Source: Hippophae tibetana
Taxonomy: Eukaryota > Streptophyta > Magnoliopsida > Rosales > Elaeagnaceae
Reading direction: 5' to 3'
DNA length: 64,000 nt
Assembly (NCBI GenBank): GCA_037013495.1
Contig: CM072810.1
Coordinates: forward strand, 53,926,843-53,990,842
Below the pieces are notes generated by a model. It saw only the letters and a list, made by a program, of their open reading frames with translations, searched no databases and had not been told where the DNA came from. Of the stretch, positions 37,836 through 51,226 are shown in pieces. The first letter of the stretch is position 1, and each line of letters starts with the position of its first letter. Position numbers and translations under genes: made by a program.

Positions 37836-40809
37836 AAAGCTTAAGCTTTCAATACGGGACGCTTGAAATCTCACCCTTAATCCTCGTTCAAAGCTCACAA
37901 CAAGTCACGAGGATGTTACCCCCCCGTGCACGACACAAGTCATTCTAAATGACACTTGGAAACAACATAGAAAGGTTACCCACAACAACAAACTCAGGGA
38001 TGGTACTTACCTCGGTTGCATCATTCCGTCTCTTGTAAGCGAACTTTACCTCGAACTTGTGCTTTTATGGGACACAAACCTGAGATCATGTTTTGATACC
38101 AAACATAAGAAAAATAGCTAATCCTTCCTTCCAAAAGCTTAAGCTTTCAATACGGGATCCTTGAACTGTCACCCTTAATCCTCGTTCAAAACTCACACCA
38201 AGTCACGAGGATGTTACCCCCATGCACGACACAAGTCATTCTAAATGACACATGGAAACAACATAGAAAGGTTACCCACAACAACGAACCCAGGGATGGT
38301 ACTTACCTCGGTTGCATCATTCCGTCTCTTGTAAGCGAACTTCACCTCGAACTTGTGCTTTTGTGGGATACAAATCGGAGATCATGTTTTGATAACAAAT
38401 ATAGGAAAAATAGCTAATCCTTCCTTCCTAAAGCTTAAGCTTTCCATGCGGGACGCTTGAACTGTCACACTTAATCCTCGTTCAAAGATCACAACAAGTC
38501 ACGAGGTTGTTACCCCCCGTGCACGACACAAGTCATTCTAAATGACACTTGGAAACAACATAGAAAGGTTACCCACAACAACAAACCCAGGGATGGATAC
38601 TTACCTCGGGTGCATCATTCCGTCTCTTGTAAGCGAACTTTACCTCGAACTAGTGCTTTTATGCGACACAAACCTGAGATCCTGTTTTGATACCAAACAT
38701 AGGAAAAATAGCTAATCCTTCCTTCCAAAAGCTTAAGCTTTCCATACGGGACGCTTGAACTGTCACCCTTAATCCTCGTTCAAAACTCACACCAAGTCAC
38801 GAGGATTTTACCCCCCATGCATTACACAAGTCATTCTAAATGACACATGGAAACAACATAGAAAGGTTACCCACAACAACGAACCCAGGGATGATACTTA
38901 CCTCGGTTGCATCATTCCGTCTCTTGTAAGCGAACTTTACCTCGAACTTGTTCTTTTATGGGACACAAAACTTAGATCATGTTTTGATACCAAACATAGG
39001 AAAATAGCTAATGCTTCCTTCCTAAAGCGTAAGCTTTCAAATGCGGGACGCTTGAACTGCCACCCTTAATCCTCGTTCAAAGCTCACAACAAGTCACGAG
39101 GATGTTACCCCTCCGTGCACGACACAAGTCATATTAAATGACACTTGGAAACAACATAGAAAGGTTACCCACAACAACAAACCCAGGGATGGTACTTACC
39201 TCGGTTGCATCATTCCGTCTCTTGTAAGCGAACTTTACCTCGAACTTGTGCTTTTATGGGACACAAACCTGAGATCATGTTTTGATACCAAACATAGGAA
39301 AAATAGCTAATCCTTCCTTCGAAAAGCTTAAGCTTTCAATACGGGATGCTTGAACTGTCACCCTTAATCCTCGTTCAAAACTCACACCAAGTCACGAGGA
39401 TGTTACCCCCCCGTGCACGACACAAGTCATTCTAAATGACACTTGGAAACAACATAGAAAGGTTACCCACAACAACAAACTCAGGGATGGTACTTACCTC
39501 GGTTGCATCATTCCGTCTCTTGTAAGCGAACTTTACCTCGAACTTGTGCTTTTATGGGACACAAACCTGAGATCATGTTTTGATACCAAACATAAGAAAA
39601 ATAGCTAATCCTTCCTTCCAAAAGCTTAAGCTTTCAATACGGGATCCTTGAACTGTCACCCTTAATCCTCGTTCAAAACTCACACCAAGTCACGAGGATG
39701 TTACCCCCATGCACGACACAAGTCATTCTAAATGACACATGGAAACAACATAGAAAGGTTACCCACAACAACGAACCCAGGGATGGTACTTACCTCGGTT
39801 GCATCATTCCGTCTCTTGTAAGCGAACTTCACCTCGAACTTGTGCTTTTGTGGGATACAAATCGGAGATCATGTTTTGATAACAAATATAGGAAAAATAG
39901 CTAATCCTTCCTTCCTAAAGCTTAAGCTTTCCATGCGGGACGCTTGAACTGTCACACTTAATCCTCGTTCAAAGATCACAACAAGTCACGAGGTTGTTAC
40001 CCCCCGTGCACGACACAAGTCATTCTAAATGACACTTGGAAACAACATAGAAAGGTTACCCACAACAACAAACCCAGGGATGGATACTTACCTCGGGTGC
40101 ATCATTCCGTCTCTTGTAAGCGAACTTTACCTCGAACTAGTGCTTTTATGCGACACAAACCTGAGATCCTGTTTTGATACCAAACATAGGAAAAATAGCT
40201 AATCCTTCCTTCCAAAAGCTTAAGCTTTCCATACGGGACGCTTGAACTGTCACCCTTAATCCTCGTTCAAAACTCACACCAAGTCACGAGGATTTTACCC
40301 CCCATGCATTACACAAGTCATTCTAAATGACACATGGAAACAACATAGAAAGGTTACCCACAACAACGAACCCAGGGATGATACTTACCTCGGTTGCATC
40401 ATTCCGTCTCTTGTAAGCGAACTTTACCTCGAACTTGTTCTTTTATGGGACACAAAACTTAGATCATGTTTTGATACCAAACATAGGAAAATAGCTAATG
40501 CTTCCTTCCTAAAGCGTAAGCTTTCAAATGCGGGACGCTTGAACTGCCACCCTTAATCCTCGTTCAAAGCTCACAACAAGTCACGAGGATGTTACCCCTC
40601 CGTGCACGACACAAGTCATATTAAATGACACTTGGAAACAACATAGAAAGGTTACCCACAACAACAAACCCAGGGATGGTACTTACCTCGGTTGCATCAT
40701 TCCGTCTCTTGTAAGCGAACTTTACCTCGAACTTGTGCTTTTATGGGACACAAACCTGAGATCATGTTTTGATACCAAACATAGGAAAAATAGCTAATCC
40801 TTCCTTCGA
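37836..40809 (+). repeat. Tandem duplication of a five-monomer, 1,487-bp unit
   Basis: Copy one is 37836-39322 and copy two is 39323-40809, and agreement continues partly to about 41180. Shared rare marks are GTCACACTTAATCC, GAGGATTTTACC, CAAAACTTAG, TTCAAATGCGGG and CCCCTCCGTG. The first monomer of copy one has GAAATCTCAC while that of copy two has GAACTGTCAC, so the exchange point lies just after position 37880. Confidence 0.8.
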
Positions 40810-42891
40810 AAAGCTTAAGCTTTCAATACGGGATGCTTGAACTGTCACCCTTAATCCTCGTTCAAAACTCACACCAAGTCACGAGGATTTTACCCCCCCG
40901 TGCACGACACAAGTCATTCTAAATGACACTTGGAAACAACATAGAAAGGTTACCCACAACAACAAACTCAGGGATGGTACTTACCTCGGTTGCATCATTC
41001 CGTCTCTTGTAAGCGAACTTTACCTCGAACTTGTGCTTTTATGGGACACAAACCTGAGATCATGTTTTGATACCAAACATAAGAAAAATAGCTAATCCTT
41101 CCTTCCAAAAGCTTAAGCTTTCAATACGGGATCCTTGAACTGTCACCCTTAATCCTCGTTCAAAACTCACACCAAGTCACGAGGATGTTACCCCCCATGC
41201 ACGACACAAGTCATTCTAAATGACACATGGAAACAACATAGAAAGGTTACCCACAACAACGAACCCAGGGATGGTACTTACCTCGGTTGCATAATTCCGT
41301 CTCTTGTAAGCGAACTTCACCTCGAACTTGTGCTTTTGTGGGATACAAATCGGAGATCATGTTTTGATAACAAATATAGGAAAAATAGCTAATCCTTCCT
41401 TCCTAAAGCTTAAGCTTTCCATGCGGGACGCTTGAACTGTCACCCTTAATCCTCGTTCAAAGATCACAACAAGTCACGAGGTTGTTACCCCCCGTGCACG
41501 ACACAAGTCATTCTAAATGACACTTGGAAACAACATAGAAAGGTTACCCACAACAACAAACTCAGGGATGGTACTTACCTCGGTTGCATCATTCCGTCTC
41601 TTGTAAGCGATCTTTACCTCGAACTTATGCTTTTATGGGACACAAACCTGAGATCATGTTTTGATACCAAACATAGGAAAAATAGCTAATCCATCCTTCC
41701 AAAAGCTTAAGCTTTCAATACGGGATGCTTGAACTGTCACCCTTAATCCTCGTTCAAAACTCACACCAAGTCACGAGGATGTTACCCCCCATGCACGACA
41801 CAAGTCATTCTAAATGACACTTGGAAACAACATAGAAAGGTTACCCACAACAACAAACCCAGGGATGGTACTTACCTCGGTTGCATCATTCCGTCTCTTG
41901 TAAGCGAACTTTACCTCGAACTTGTGCTTTTATGGGACACAAACCTGAGATCATGTTTTGATACCAAACATAAGAAAAATAGCTAATCCTTCCTTCCAAA
42001 AGCTTAAGCTTTCAATACGGGATCCTTGAACTGTCACCCTTAATCCTCGTTCAAAACTCACACCAAGTCACGAGGATGTTACCCCCCCGTGCACGACACA
42101 AGTCATATTAAATGACACTTGGAAACCACATAGAAAGGTTACCCACAACAACAAACCCAGGGATGGTACTTACCTCGGTTGCATCATTCCGTCTCTTGTA
42201 AGCGAACTTCACCTCGAACTTGTGCCTTTATGGGATACAAATCGGAGATCATGTTTTGATAACAAAATATAGGAAAAATAGCTAATCCTTCCTTCCTAAA
42301 GCTTAAGCTTTCCATGCGGGACGCTTGAATTGTCACCCTTAATCCTCGTTCAAAGATCACAACAAGTCACGAGGTTGTTACCCCTCGTGCACGACACAAG
42401 TCATTCTAAATGACACTTGGAAACAACATAGAAAGGTTACCCACAACAACAAACCCAGGGATGGATACTTACCTCGGTTGCATCATTCCGTCTCTTGTAA
42501 GCGAACTTTACCTCGAACTAGTGCTTTTATGCGACACAAACCTGAGATCATGTTTTGATACCAAACATAGGAAAAATAGCTAATCCTTCCTTCCAAAAGC
42601 TTAAGCTTTCAATACGGGACGCTTGAACTGTCACCCTTAATCCTCGTTCAAAACTCACACCAAGTCACGAGGATGTTACCCCCCATGCATTACACAAGTC
42701 ATTCTAAATGACACATGGAAACAACATAGAAAGGTTACCCACAACAACGAACCCAGGGATGATACTTACCTCGGTTGCATCATTCCGTCTCTTGTAAGCG
42801 AACTTTACCTCGAACTTGTTCTTTTATGGGATACAAATCGGAGATCATGTTTTGATACCAAACATAGGAAAATAGCTAATCCTTCCTTCCT
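40810..42891 (+). repeat. Seven monomers with E-like, X and A-type marks
   Basis: Includes CATAATTCCG at 41290, GCGATCTTTACC with CTTATGCTTTTATGG near 41610, a CATATTAAATGAC monomer with an ordinary seven-C run, AACAAAATATAGG and GTTACCCCTCGTG. It ends with G at the next G' monomer. This stretch is recopied at 18,486 bp (see 59.3-61.4 kb). Confidence 0.73.
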
Positions 42892-44675
42892 AAAGCTTAA
42901 GCTTTCAATACGGGACGCTTGAAATCTCACCCTTAATCCTCGTTCAAAGCTCACAACAAGTCACGAGGATGTTACCCCCCCGTGCACGACACAAGTCATT
43001 CTAAATGACACTTGGAAACAACATAGAAAGGTTACCCACAACAACAAACTCAGGGATGGTACTTACCTCGGTTGCATCATTCCGTCTCTTGTAAGCGAAC
43101 TTTACCTCGAACTTGTGCTTTTATGGGACACAAACCTGAGATCATGTTTTGATACCAAACATACGAAAAATAGCTAATCCTTCCTTCCAAAAGCTTAAGC
43201 TTTCAATACGGGATCCTTGAACTGTCACCCTTAATCCTCGTTCAAAACTCACACCAAGTCACGAGGATGTTACCCCCATGCACGACACAAGTCATTCTAA
43301 ATGACACATGGAAACAACATAGAAAGGTTACCCACAACAACGAACCCAGGGATGGTACTTACCTCGGTTGCATCATTCCGTCTCTTGTAAGCGAACTTCA
43401 CCTCGAACTTGTGCTTTTGTGGGATACAAATCGGAGATCATGTTTTGATAACAAATATAGGAAAAATAGCTAATCCTTCCTTCCTAAAGCTTAAGCTTTC
43501 CATGCGGGACGCTTGAACTGTCACCCTTAATCCTCGTTCAAAGATCACAACAAGTCACAAGGTTGTTACCCCCCGTGCACGACACAAGTCATTCTAAATG
43601 ACACTTGGAAACAACATAGAAAGGTTACCCACAACAACAAACCCAGGGATGGATACTTACCTCGGGTGCATCATTCCGTCTCTTGTAAGCGAACTTTACC
43701 TCGAACTAGTGCTTTTATGCGACACAAACCTGAGATCCTGTTTTGATACCAAACATAGGAAAAATAGCTAATCCTTCCTTCCAAAAGCTTAAGCTTTCCA
43801 TACGGGACGCTTGAACTGTCACCCTTAATCCTCGTTCAAAACTCACACCAAGTCACGAGGATGTTACCCCCTATGCATTACACAAGTCATTCTAAATGAC
43901 ACATGGAAACAACATAGAAAGGTTACCCACAACAACGAACCCAGGGATGATACTTACCTCGGTTGCATCATTCCGTCTCTTGTAAGCGAACTTTACCTCG
44001 AACTTGTTCTTTTATGGGACACAAAACTTAGATCATGTTTTGATACCAAACATAGGAAAATAGCTAATGCTTCCTTCCTAAAGCGTAAGCTTTCAAATGC
44101 GGGACGCTTGAACTGCCACCCTTAATCCTCATTCAAAGCTCACAACAAGTCACGAGGATTTTACCCTCCCGTGCACGACACAAGTCATATTAAATGACAC
44201 TTGGAAACAACATAGAAAGGTTACCCACAACAACAAACCCAGGGATGGTACTTACCTCGGTTGCATCATTCCGTCTCTTGTAAGCGAACTTTACCTCGAA
44301 CTTGTGCTTTTATGGGACACAAACCTGAGATCATGTTTTGATACCAAACATAGGAAAAATAGCTAATCCTTCCTTCCAAAAGCTTAAGCTTTCAATACGG
44401 GATGCTTGAACTGTCACCCTTAATCCTCGTTCAAAACTCACACCAAGTCACGAGGATGTTACCCCCCATGCACGACACAAGTCATTCTAAATGACACTTG
44501 GAAACAACATAGAAAGGTTACCCACAACAACAAACCCAGGGATGGTACTTACCTCGGTTGCATCATTCCGTCTCTTGTAAGCGAACTTTACCTCGAACTT
44601 GTGCTTTTATGGGACACAAACCTGAGATCATGTTTTGATACCAAACATAGGAAAAATAGCTAATCCTTCCTTCGA
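42892..44675 (+). repeat. Six monomers: G', X', E-like, A, G, H-type
   Basis: Begins with GAAATCTCAC (42921) and CAAACTCAGG, then ATGTTACCCCCATG, GGGTGCATC, CAAAACTTAG and TTCAAATGCGGG with CTCATTCAAAG. This is the same order as 37836-39322, so it is another copy of that five-monomer module with one extra X monomer. Confidence 0.73.
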
Positions 44676-46460
44676 AAAGCTTAAGCTTTCAATACGGGAT
44701 GCTTGAACTGTCACCCTTAATCCTCGTTCAAAACTCACACCAAGTCACGAGGATGTTACCCCCCATGCACGACACAAGTCATTCTAAATGACACTTGGAA
44801 ACAACATAGAAAGGTTACCCACAACAACAAACCCAGGGATGGTACTTACCTCGGTTGCATAATTCCGTCTCTTGTAAGCGAACTTTACCTCGAACTAGGA
44901 CTTTTATGCGACACAAACCTGAGGTCATGTTTTGATACCAAACATAGGAAAAATAGCTAATCCTTCCTTCCAAAAGCTTAAGCTTTCAATACGGGACGCT
45001 TGAACTGTCACCCTTAATCCTCGTTCAAAACTCACACCAAGTCACGAGGATGTTACCCCCCATGCATTACACAAGTCATTCTAAATGACACATGGAAACA
45101 ACATAGAAAGGTTACCCACAACAACGAACCCAGGGATGATACTTACCTCGGTTGCATCATTCCGTCTCTTGTAAGCGAACTTTACCTCGAACTTGTTCTT
45201 TTATGGGACACAAACCTTAGATCATGTTTTGATACCAAACATAGGAAAATAGCTAATCCTTCCTTCCTAAAGCGTAAGCTTTCAAATACGGGACGCTTGA
45301 ACTGCCACCCTTAATCCTCGTTCAAAGCTCACAACAAGTCACGAGGATGTTACCCCCCCGTGCACGACACAAGTCATTCTAAATGACACTTGGAAACAAC
45401 ATAGAAAGGTTACCCACAACAACAAACCCAGGGATGGTACTTACCTCGGTTGCATCATTCCGTCTCTTGTAAGCGAACTTTACCTCGAACTTGTGCTTTT
45501 ATGGGACACAAACCTGAGATCATGTTTTGATACCAAACATAGGAAAAATAGCTAATCCTTCCTTCGAAAAGCTTAAGCTTTCAATACGGGATGCTTGAAC
45601 TGTCACCCTTAATCCTCGTTCAAAACTCACACCAAGTCACGAGGATGTTACCCCCCATGCACGACACAAGTCATTCTAAATGACACTTGGAAACAACATA
45701 GAAAGGTTACCCACAACAACAAACCCAGGGATGGTACTTACCTCGGTTGCATAATTCCGTCTCTTGTAAGCGAACTTTACCTCGAACTAGGACTTTTATG
45801 CGACACAAACCTGAGGTCATGTTTTGATACCAAACATAGGAAAAATAGCTAATCCTTCCTTCCAAAAGCTTAAGCTTTCAATACGGGACGCTTGAACTGT
45901 CACCCTTAATCCTCGTTCAAAACTCACACCAAGTCACGAGGATGTTACCCCCCATGCATTACACAAGTCATTCTAAATGACACATGGAAACAACATAGAA
46001 AGGTTACCCACAACAACGAACCCAGGGATGATACTTACCTCGGTTGCATCATTCCGTCTCTTGTAAGCGAACTTTACCTCGAACTTGTTCTTTTATGGGA
46101 CACAAACCTTAGATCATGTTTTGATACCAAACATAGGAAAATAGCTAATCCTTCCTTCCTAAAGCGTAAGCTTTCAAATACGGGACGCTTGAACTGCCAC
46201 CCTTAATCCTCGTTCAAAGCTCACAACAAGTCACGAGGATGTTACCCCCCCGTGCACGACACAAGTCATTCTAAATGACACTTGGAAACAACATAGAAAG
46301 GTTACCCACAACAACAAACCCAGGGATGGATACTTACCTCGGTTGCATCATTCCGTCTCTTGTAAGCGAACTTTACCTCGAACTAGTGCTTTTATGCGAC
46401 ACAAACCTGAGATCATGTTTTGATACCAAACATAGGAAAAATAGCTAATCCTTCCTTCCA
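44676..46460 (+). repeat. Tandem duplication of an 892-bp trimer (X/D hybrid, G, H)
   Basis: Copy one is 44676-45567 and copy two is 45568-46460. Both carry CATAATTCCG (44858 and 45750), ACTAGGACTTTTATGCGAC, CTGAGGTCATG, a G and an H. Agreement ends near 46327, where the second copy switches to GGGATGGATAC with an A-type 3' end. The trimer is of the same length as the one at 14-15.8 kb but made of different subtypes. Confidence 0.8.
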
Positions 46461-47956
46461 AAAGCTTAAGCTTTCAATACGGGATACTTGAACTGTCACC
46501 CTTAATCCTCGTTCAAAACTCACACCAAGTCACGAGGATGTTACCCCCCATTCACGACACAAGTCATTCTAAATGACACATGGAAACAACATAGAAAGGT
46601 TACCCACAACAACGAACAAAGGGATGGTACTTACCTCGGTTGCATTATTTCGTCTCTTGTAAGCGAACTTCACCTCGAACTTGTGCTTTTGTGGGATACA
46701 AATCGGAGATCATGTTTGGATAACAAATATAGGAAAAATAGCTAATCCTTCCTTCCTAAAGCTTAAGCTTTCAAATACGGGACGCTTGAACTGCCACCCT
46801 TAATCCTCGTTCAAAGCTCACAACAAGTCACGAGGATGTTACCCCCCCCCCCCCCGTGCACGACACAAGTCATATTAAATGACACTTGGAAACAACATAG
46901 AAAGGTTACCCACAACAACAAACCCAGGGATGGTACTTACCTCGGTTGCATCATTCCGTCTCTTGTAAGCGAACTTCACCTCGAACTTGTGCCTTTGTGG
47001 GATACAAATCGGAGATCATGTTTTGATAACAAAATATAGGAAAAATAGCTAATCCTTCCTTCCTAAAGCTTAAGCTTTCCATGCGGGACGCTTGAATTGT
47101 CACCCTTAATCCTCGTTCAAAGATCACAACAAGTCACGAGGTTGTTACCCCTCGTGCACGACACAAGTCATTCTAAATGACACTTGGAAACAACATAGAA
47201 AGGTTACCCACAACAACAAACCCAGGGATGGATACTTACCTCGGTTGCATCATTCCGTCTCTTGTAAGCGAACTTTACCTCGAACTAGTGCTTTTATGCG
47301 ACACAAACCTGAGATCATGTTTTGATACCAAACATAGGAAAAATAGCTAATCCTTCCTTCCAAAAGCTTAAGCTTTCAATACGGGACGCTTGAACTGTCA
47401 CCCTTAATCCTCGTTCAAAACTCACACCAAGTCACGAGGATGTTACCCCCCATGCATTACACAAGTCATTCTAAATGACACATGGAAACAACATAGAAAG
47501 GTTACCCACAACAACGAACCCAGGGATGATACTTACCTCGGTTGCATCATTCCGTCTCTTGTAAGCGAACTTTACCTCGAACTTGTTCTTTTATGGGATA
47601 CAAATCGGAGATCATGTTTTGATACCAAACATAGGAAAATAGCTAATCCTTCCTTCCTAAAGCTTAAGCTTTCAATACGGGACGCTTGAAATCTCACCCT
47701 TAATCCTCGTTCAAAGCTCACAACAAGTCACGAGGATGTTACCCCCCCGTGCACGACACAAGTCATTCTAAATGACACTTGGAAACAACATAGAAAGGTT
47801 ACCCACAACAACAAACTCAGGGATGGTACTTACCTCGGTTGCATCATTCCGTCTCTTGTAAGCGAACTTTACCTCGAACTTGTGCTTTTATGGGACACAA
47901 ACCTGAGATCATGTTTTGATACCAAACATAAGAAAAATAGCTAATCCTTCCTTCCA
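46461..47956 (+). repeat. Five monomers with the second expanded poly-C and a G' monomer
   Basis: Carries GGGATACTTG, CCATTCACGAC, CGAACAAAGGG (a local change near 46615), the expanded C-tract, GTTACCCCTCGTG, an A/G pair and GAAATCTCAC at 47688. The order matches 36.6-37.9 kb, at an offset of 9,822 bp. Confidence 0.73.
46842..46855 (+). repeat. Expanded poly-C tract, 14 C
   Basis: Same host monomer type and the same length as the tract at 37020, 9,822 bp away. It is followed by GTGCACGAC and CATATTAAATGAC. Confidence 0.85.
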
Positions 47957-49146
47957 AAAGCTTAATCTTTCAATACGGGATCCTTGAACTGTCACCCTTA
48001 ATCCTCGTTCAAAACTCACACCAAGTCACGAGGATGTTACCCCCCATGCACGACACAAGTCATTCTAAATGACACATGGAAACAACATAGAAAGGTTACC
48101 CACAACAACGAACCCAGGGATGGTACTTACCTCGGTTGCATCATTCCGTCTCTTGTAAGCGAACTTCACCTCGAACTTGTGCTTTTGTGGGATACAAATC
48201 GGAGATCATGTTTTGATAACAAATATAGGAAAAATAGCTAATCCTTCCTTCCTAAAGCTTAAGCTTTCCATGCGGGACGCTTGAACTGTCACCCTTAATC
48301 CTCGTTCAAAGATCACAACAAGTCACGAGGTTGTTACCCCCCGTGCACGACACAAGTCATTCTAAATGACACTTGGAAACAACATAGAAAGGTTACCCAC
48401 AACAACAAACCCAGGGATGGATACTTACCTCGGGTGCATCATTCCGTCTCTTGTAAGCGAACTTTACCTCGAACTAGTGCTTTTATGGGACACAAACCTG
48501 AGATCATGTTTTGATACCAAACATAAGAAAAATAGCTAATCCTTCCTTCCAAAAGCTTAATCTTTCAATACGGGATCCTTGAACTGTCACCCTTAATCCT
48601 CGTTCAAAACTCACACCAAGTCACGAGGATGTTACCCCCCATGCACGACACAAGTCATTCTAAATGACACATGGAAACAACATAGAAAGGTTACCCACAA
48701 CAACGAACCCAGGGATGGTACTTACCTCGGTTGCATCATTCCGTCTCTTGTAAGCGAACTTCACCTCGAACTTGTGCTTTTGTGGGATACAAATCGGAGA
48801 TCATGTTTTGATAACAAATATAGGAAAAATAGCTAATCCTTCCTTCCTAAAGCTTAAGCTTTCCATGCGGGACGCTTGAACTGTCACCCTTAATCCTCGT
48901 TCAAAGATCACAACAAGTCACGAGGTTGTTACCCCCCGTGCACGACACAAGTCATTCTAAATGACACTTGGAAACAACATAGAAAGGTTACCCACAACAA
49001 CAAACCCAGGGATGGATACTTACCTCGGGTGCATCATTCCGTCTCTTGTAAGCGAACTTTACCTCGAACTAGTGCTTTTATGCGACACAAACCTGAGATC
49101 CTGTTTTGATACCAAACATAGGAAAAATAGCTAATCCTTCCTTCCA
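47957..49146 (+). repeat. Tandem duplication of a 595-bp dimer
   Basis: Copies at 47957-48551 and 48552-49146. Each has CTTAATCTTTC, GGGATCCTTG and GGGTGCATC. The first A-type monomer ends TTTTATGGGAC with CATAAGAAAAAT, so it is an A/X hybrid created by the exchange; the second keeps TTTTATGCGAC. The whole arrangement recurs at 61676-62865. Confidence 0.8.
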
Positions 49147-51226
49147 AAAGCTTAAGCTTTCCATACGGGACGCTTGAACTGTCACCCTTAATCCTCGTTC
49201 AAAACTCACACCAAGTCACGAGGATGTTACCCCCCATGCATTACACAAGTCATTCTAAATGACACATGGAAACAACATAGAAAGGTTACCCACAACAACG
49301 AACCAAGGGATGATACTTACCTCGGTTGCATCATTCCGTCTCTTGTAAGCGAACTTTACCTCGAACTTGTTCTTTTATGGGACACAAAACTTAGATCATG
49401 TTTTGATACCAAACATAGGAAAATAGCTAATGCTTCCTTCCTAAAGCGTAAGCTTTCAAATGCGGGACGCTTGAACTGCCACCCTTAATCCTCATTCAAA
49501 GCTCACAACAAGTCACGAGGATGTTACCCCCCCGTGCACGACACAAGTCATATTAAATGACACTTGGAAACAACATAGAAAGGTTACCCACAACAACAAA
49601 CCCAGGGATGGTACTTACTTCGGTTGCATCATTCCGTCTCTTGTAAGCGAACTTTACCTCGAACTTGTGCTTTTATGGGACACAAACCTGAGATCATGTT
49701 TTGATACCAAACATAGGAAAATAGCTAATCCTTCCTTCCAAAAGCTTAAGCTTTCAATACGGGATGCTTGAACTGTCACCCTTAATCCTCGTTCAAAACT
49801 CACACCAAGTCACGAGGATGTTACCCCCCATGCACGATACAAGTCATTCTAAATGACACTTGGAAACAACATAGAAAGGTTACCCACAACAACAAACCCA
49901 GGGATGGTACTTACCTCGGTTGCATCATTCTGTCTCTTGTAAGCGAACTTTACCTCGAACTTGTGCTTTTATGGGACACAAACCTGAGATCATGTTTTGA
50001 TACCAAACATAGGAAAAATAGCTAATCCTTCCTTCCAAAAGCTTAAGCTTTCAATACGGGATGCTTGAACTGTCACCCTTAATCCTCGTTCAAAACTCAC
50101 ACCAAGTCACGAGGATGTTACCCCCCATGCACGACACAAGTCATTCTAAATGACACTTGGAAACAACATAGAAAGGTTACCCACAACAACAAACCCAGGG
50201 ATGGTACTTACCTCGGTTGCATAATTCCGTCTCTTGTAAGCGAACTTTACCTCGAACTAGGACTTTTATGCGACACAAACCTGAGGTCATGTTTTGATAC
50301 CAAACATAGGAAAAATAGCTAATCCTTCCTTCCAAAAGCTTAAGCTTTCAATACGGGACGCTTGAACTGTCACCCTTAATCCTCGTTCAAAACTCACACC
50401 AAGTCACGAGGATGTTACCCCCCATGCATTACACAAGTCATTCTAAATGACACATGGAAACAACATAGAAAGGTTACCCACAACAACGAACCCAGGGATG
50501 ATACTTACCTCGGTTGCATCATTCCGTCTCTTGTAAGCGAACTTTACCTCGAACTTGTTCTTTTATGGGACACAAACCTTAGATCATGTTTTGATACCAA
50601 ACATAGGAAAATAGCTAATGCTTCCTTCCTAAAGCGTAAGCTTTCAAATGTGGGACGCTTGAACTGCCACCCTTAATCCTCATTCAAAGCTCACAACAAG
50701 TCACGAGGATGTTACCCCCCCGTGCACGACACAAGTCATTCTAAATGACACATGTAAACAACATAGAAAGGTTACCCACAACAACGAACCCAGGGATGGT
50801 ACTTACCTCGGTTGCATCATTCCGTCTCTTGTAAGCGAACTTTACCTCGAACTTGTGCTTTTATGGGACACAAACCTGAGATCATGTTTTGATACCAAAC
50901 ATAGGAAAATAGCTAATCCTTCCTTCCAAAAGCTTAAGCTTTCAATACGGGATGCTTGAACTGTCACCCTTAATCCTCGTTCAAAACTCACACCAAGTCA
51001 CGAGGATGTTACCCCCCATGCACGATACAAGTCATTCTAAATGACACTTGGAAACAACATAGAAAGGTTACCCACAACAACAAACCCAGGGATGGATACT
51101 TACCTCGGGTGCATCATTCCGTCTCTTGTAAGCGAACTTTACCTCGAACTAGTGCTTTTATGCGACACAAACCTGAGATCCTGTTTTGATACCAAACATA
51201 GGAAAAATAGCTAATCCTTCCTTCCA
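49147..51226 (+). repeat. Seven monomers: G, H, X, X, X/D, G, H-A hybrids
   Basis: Marks include GAACCAAGGG, CAAAACTTAG, CTTACTTCGG, CGATACAAGTC, CATTCTGTCTC (49928), CATAATTCCG (50220), ACTAGGACTTTTATG, TTCAAATGTGGG (near 50650) and GACACATGTAAAC. The part up to 50281 is matched by the right end of the window at 13,719 bp. Confidence 0.72.
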
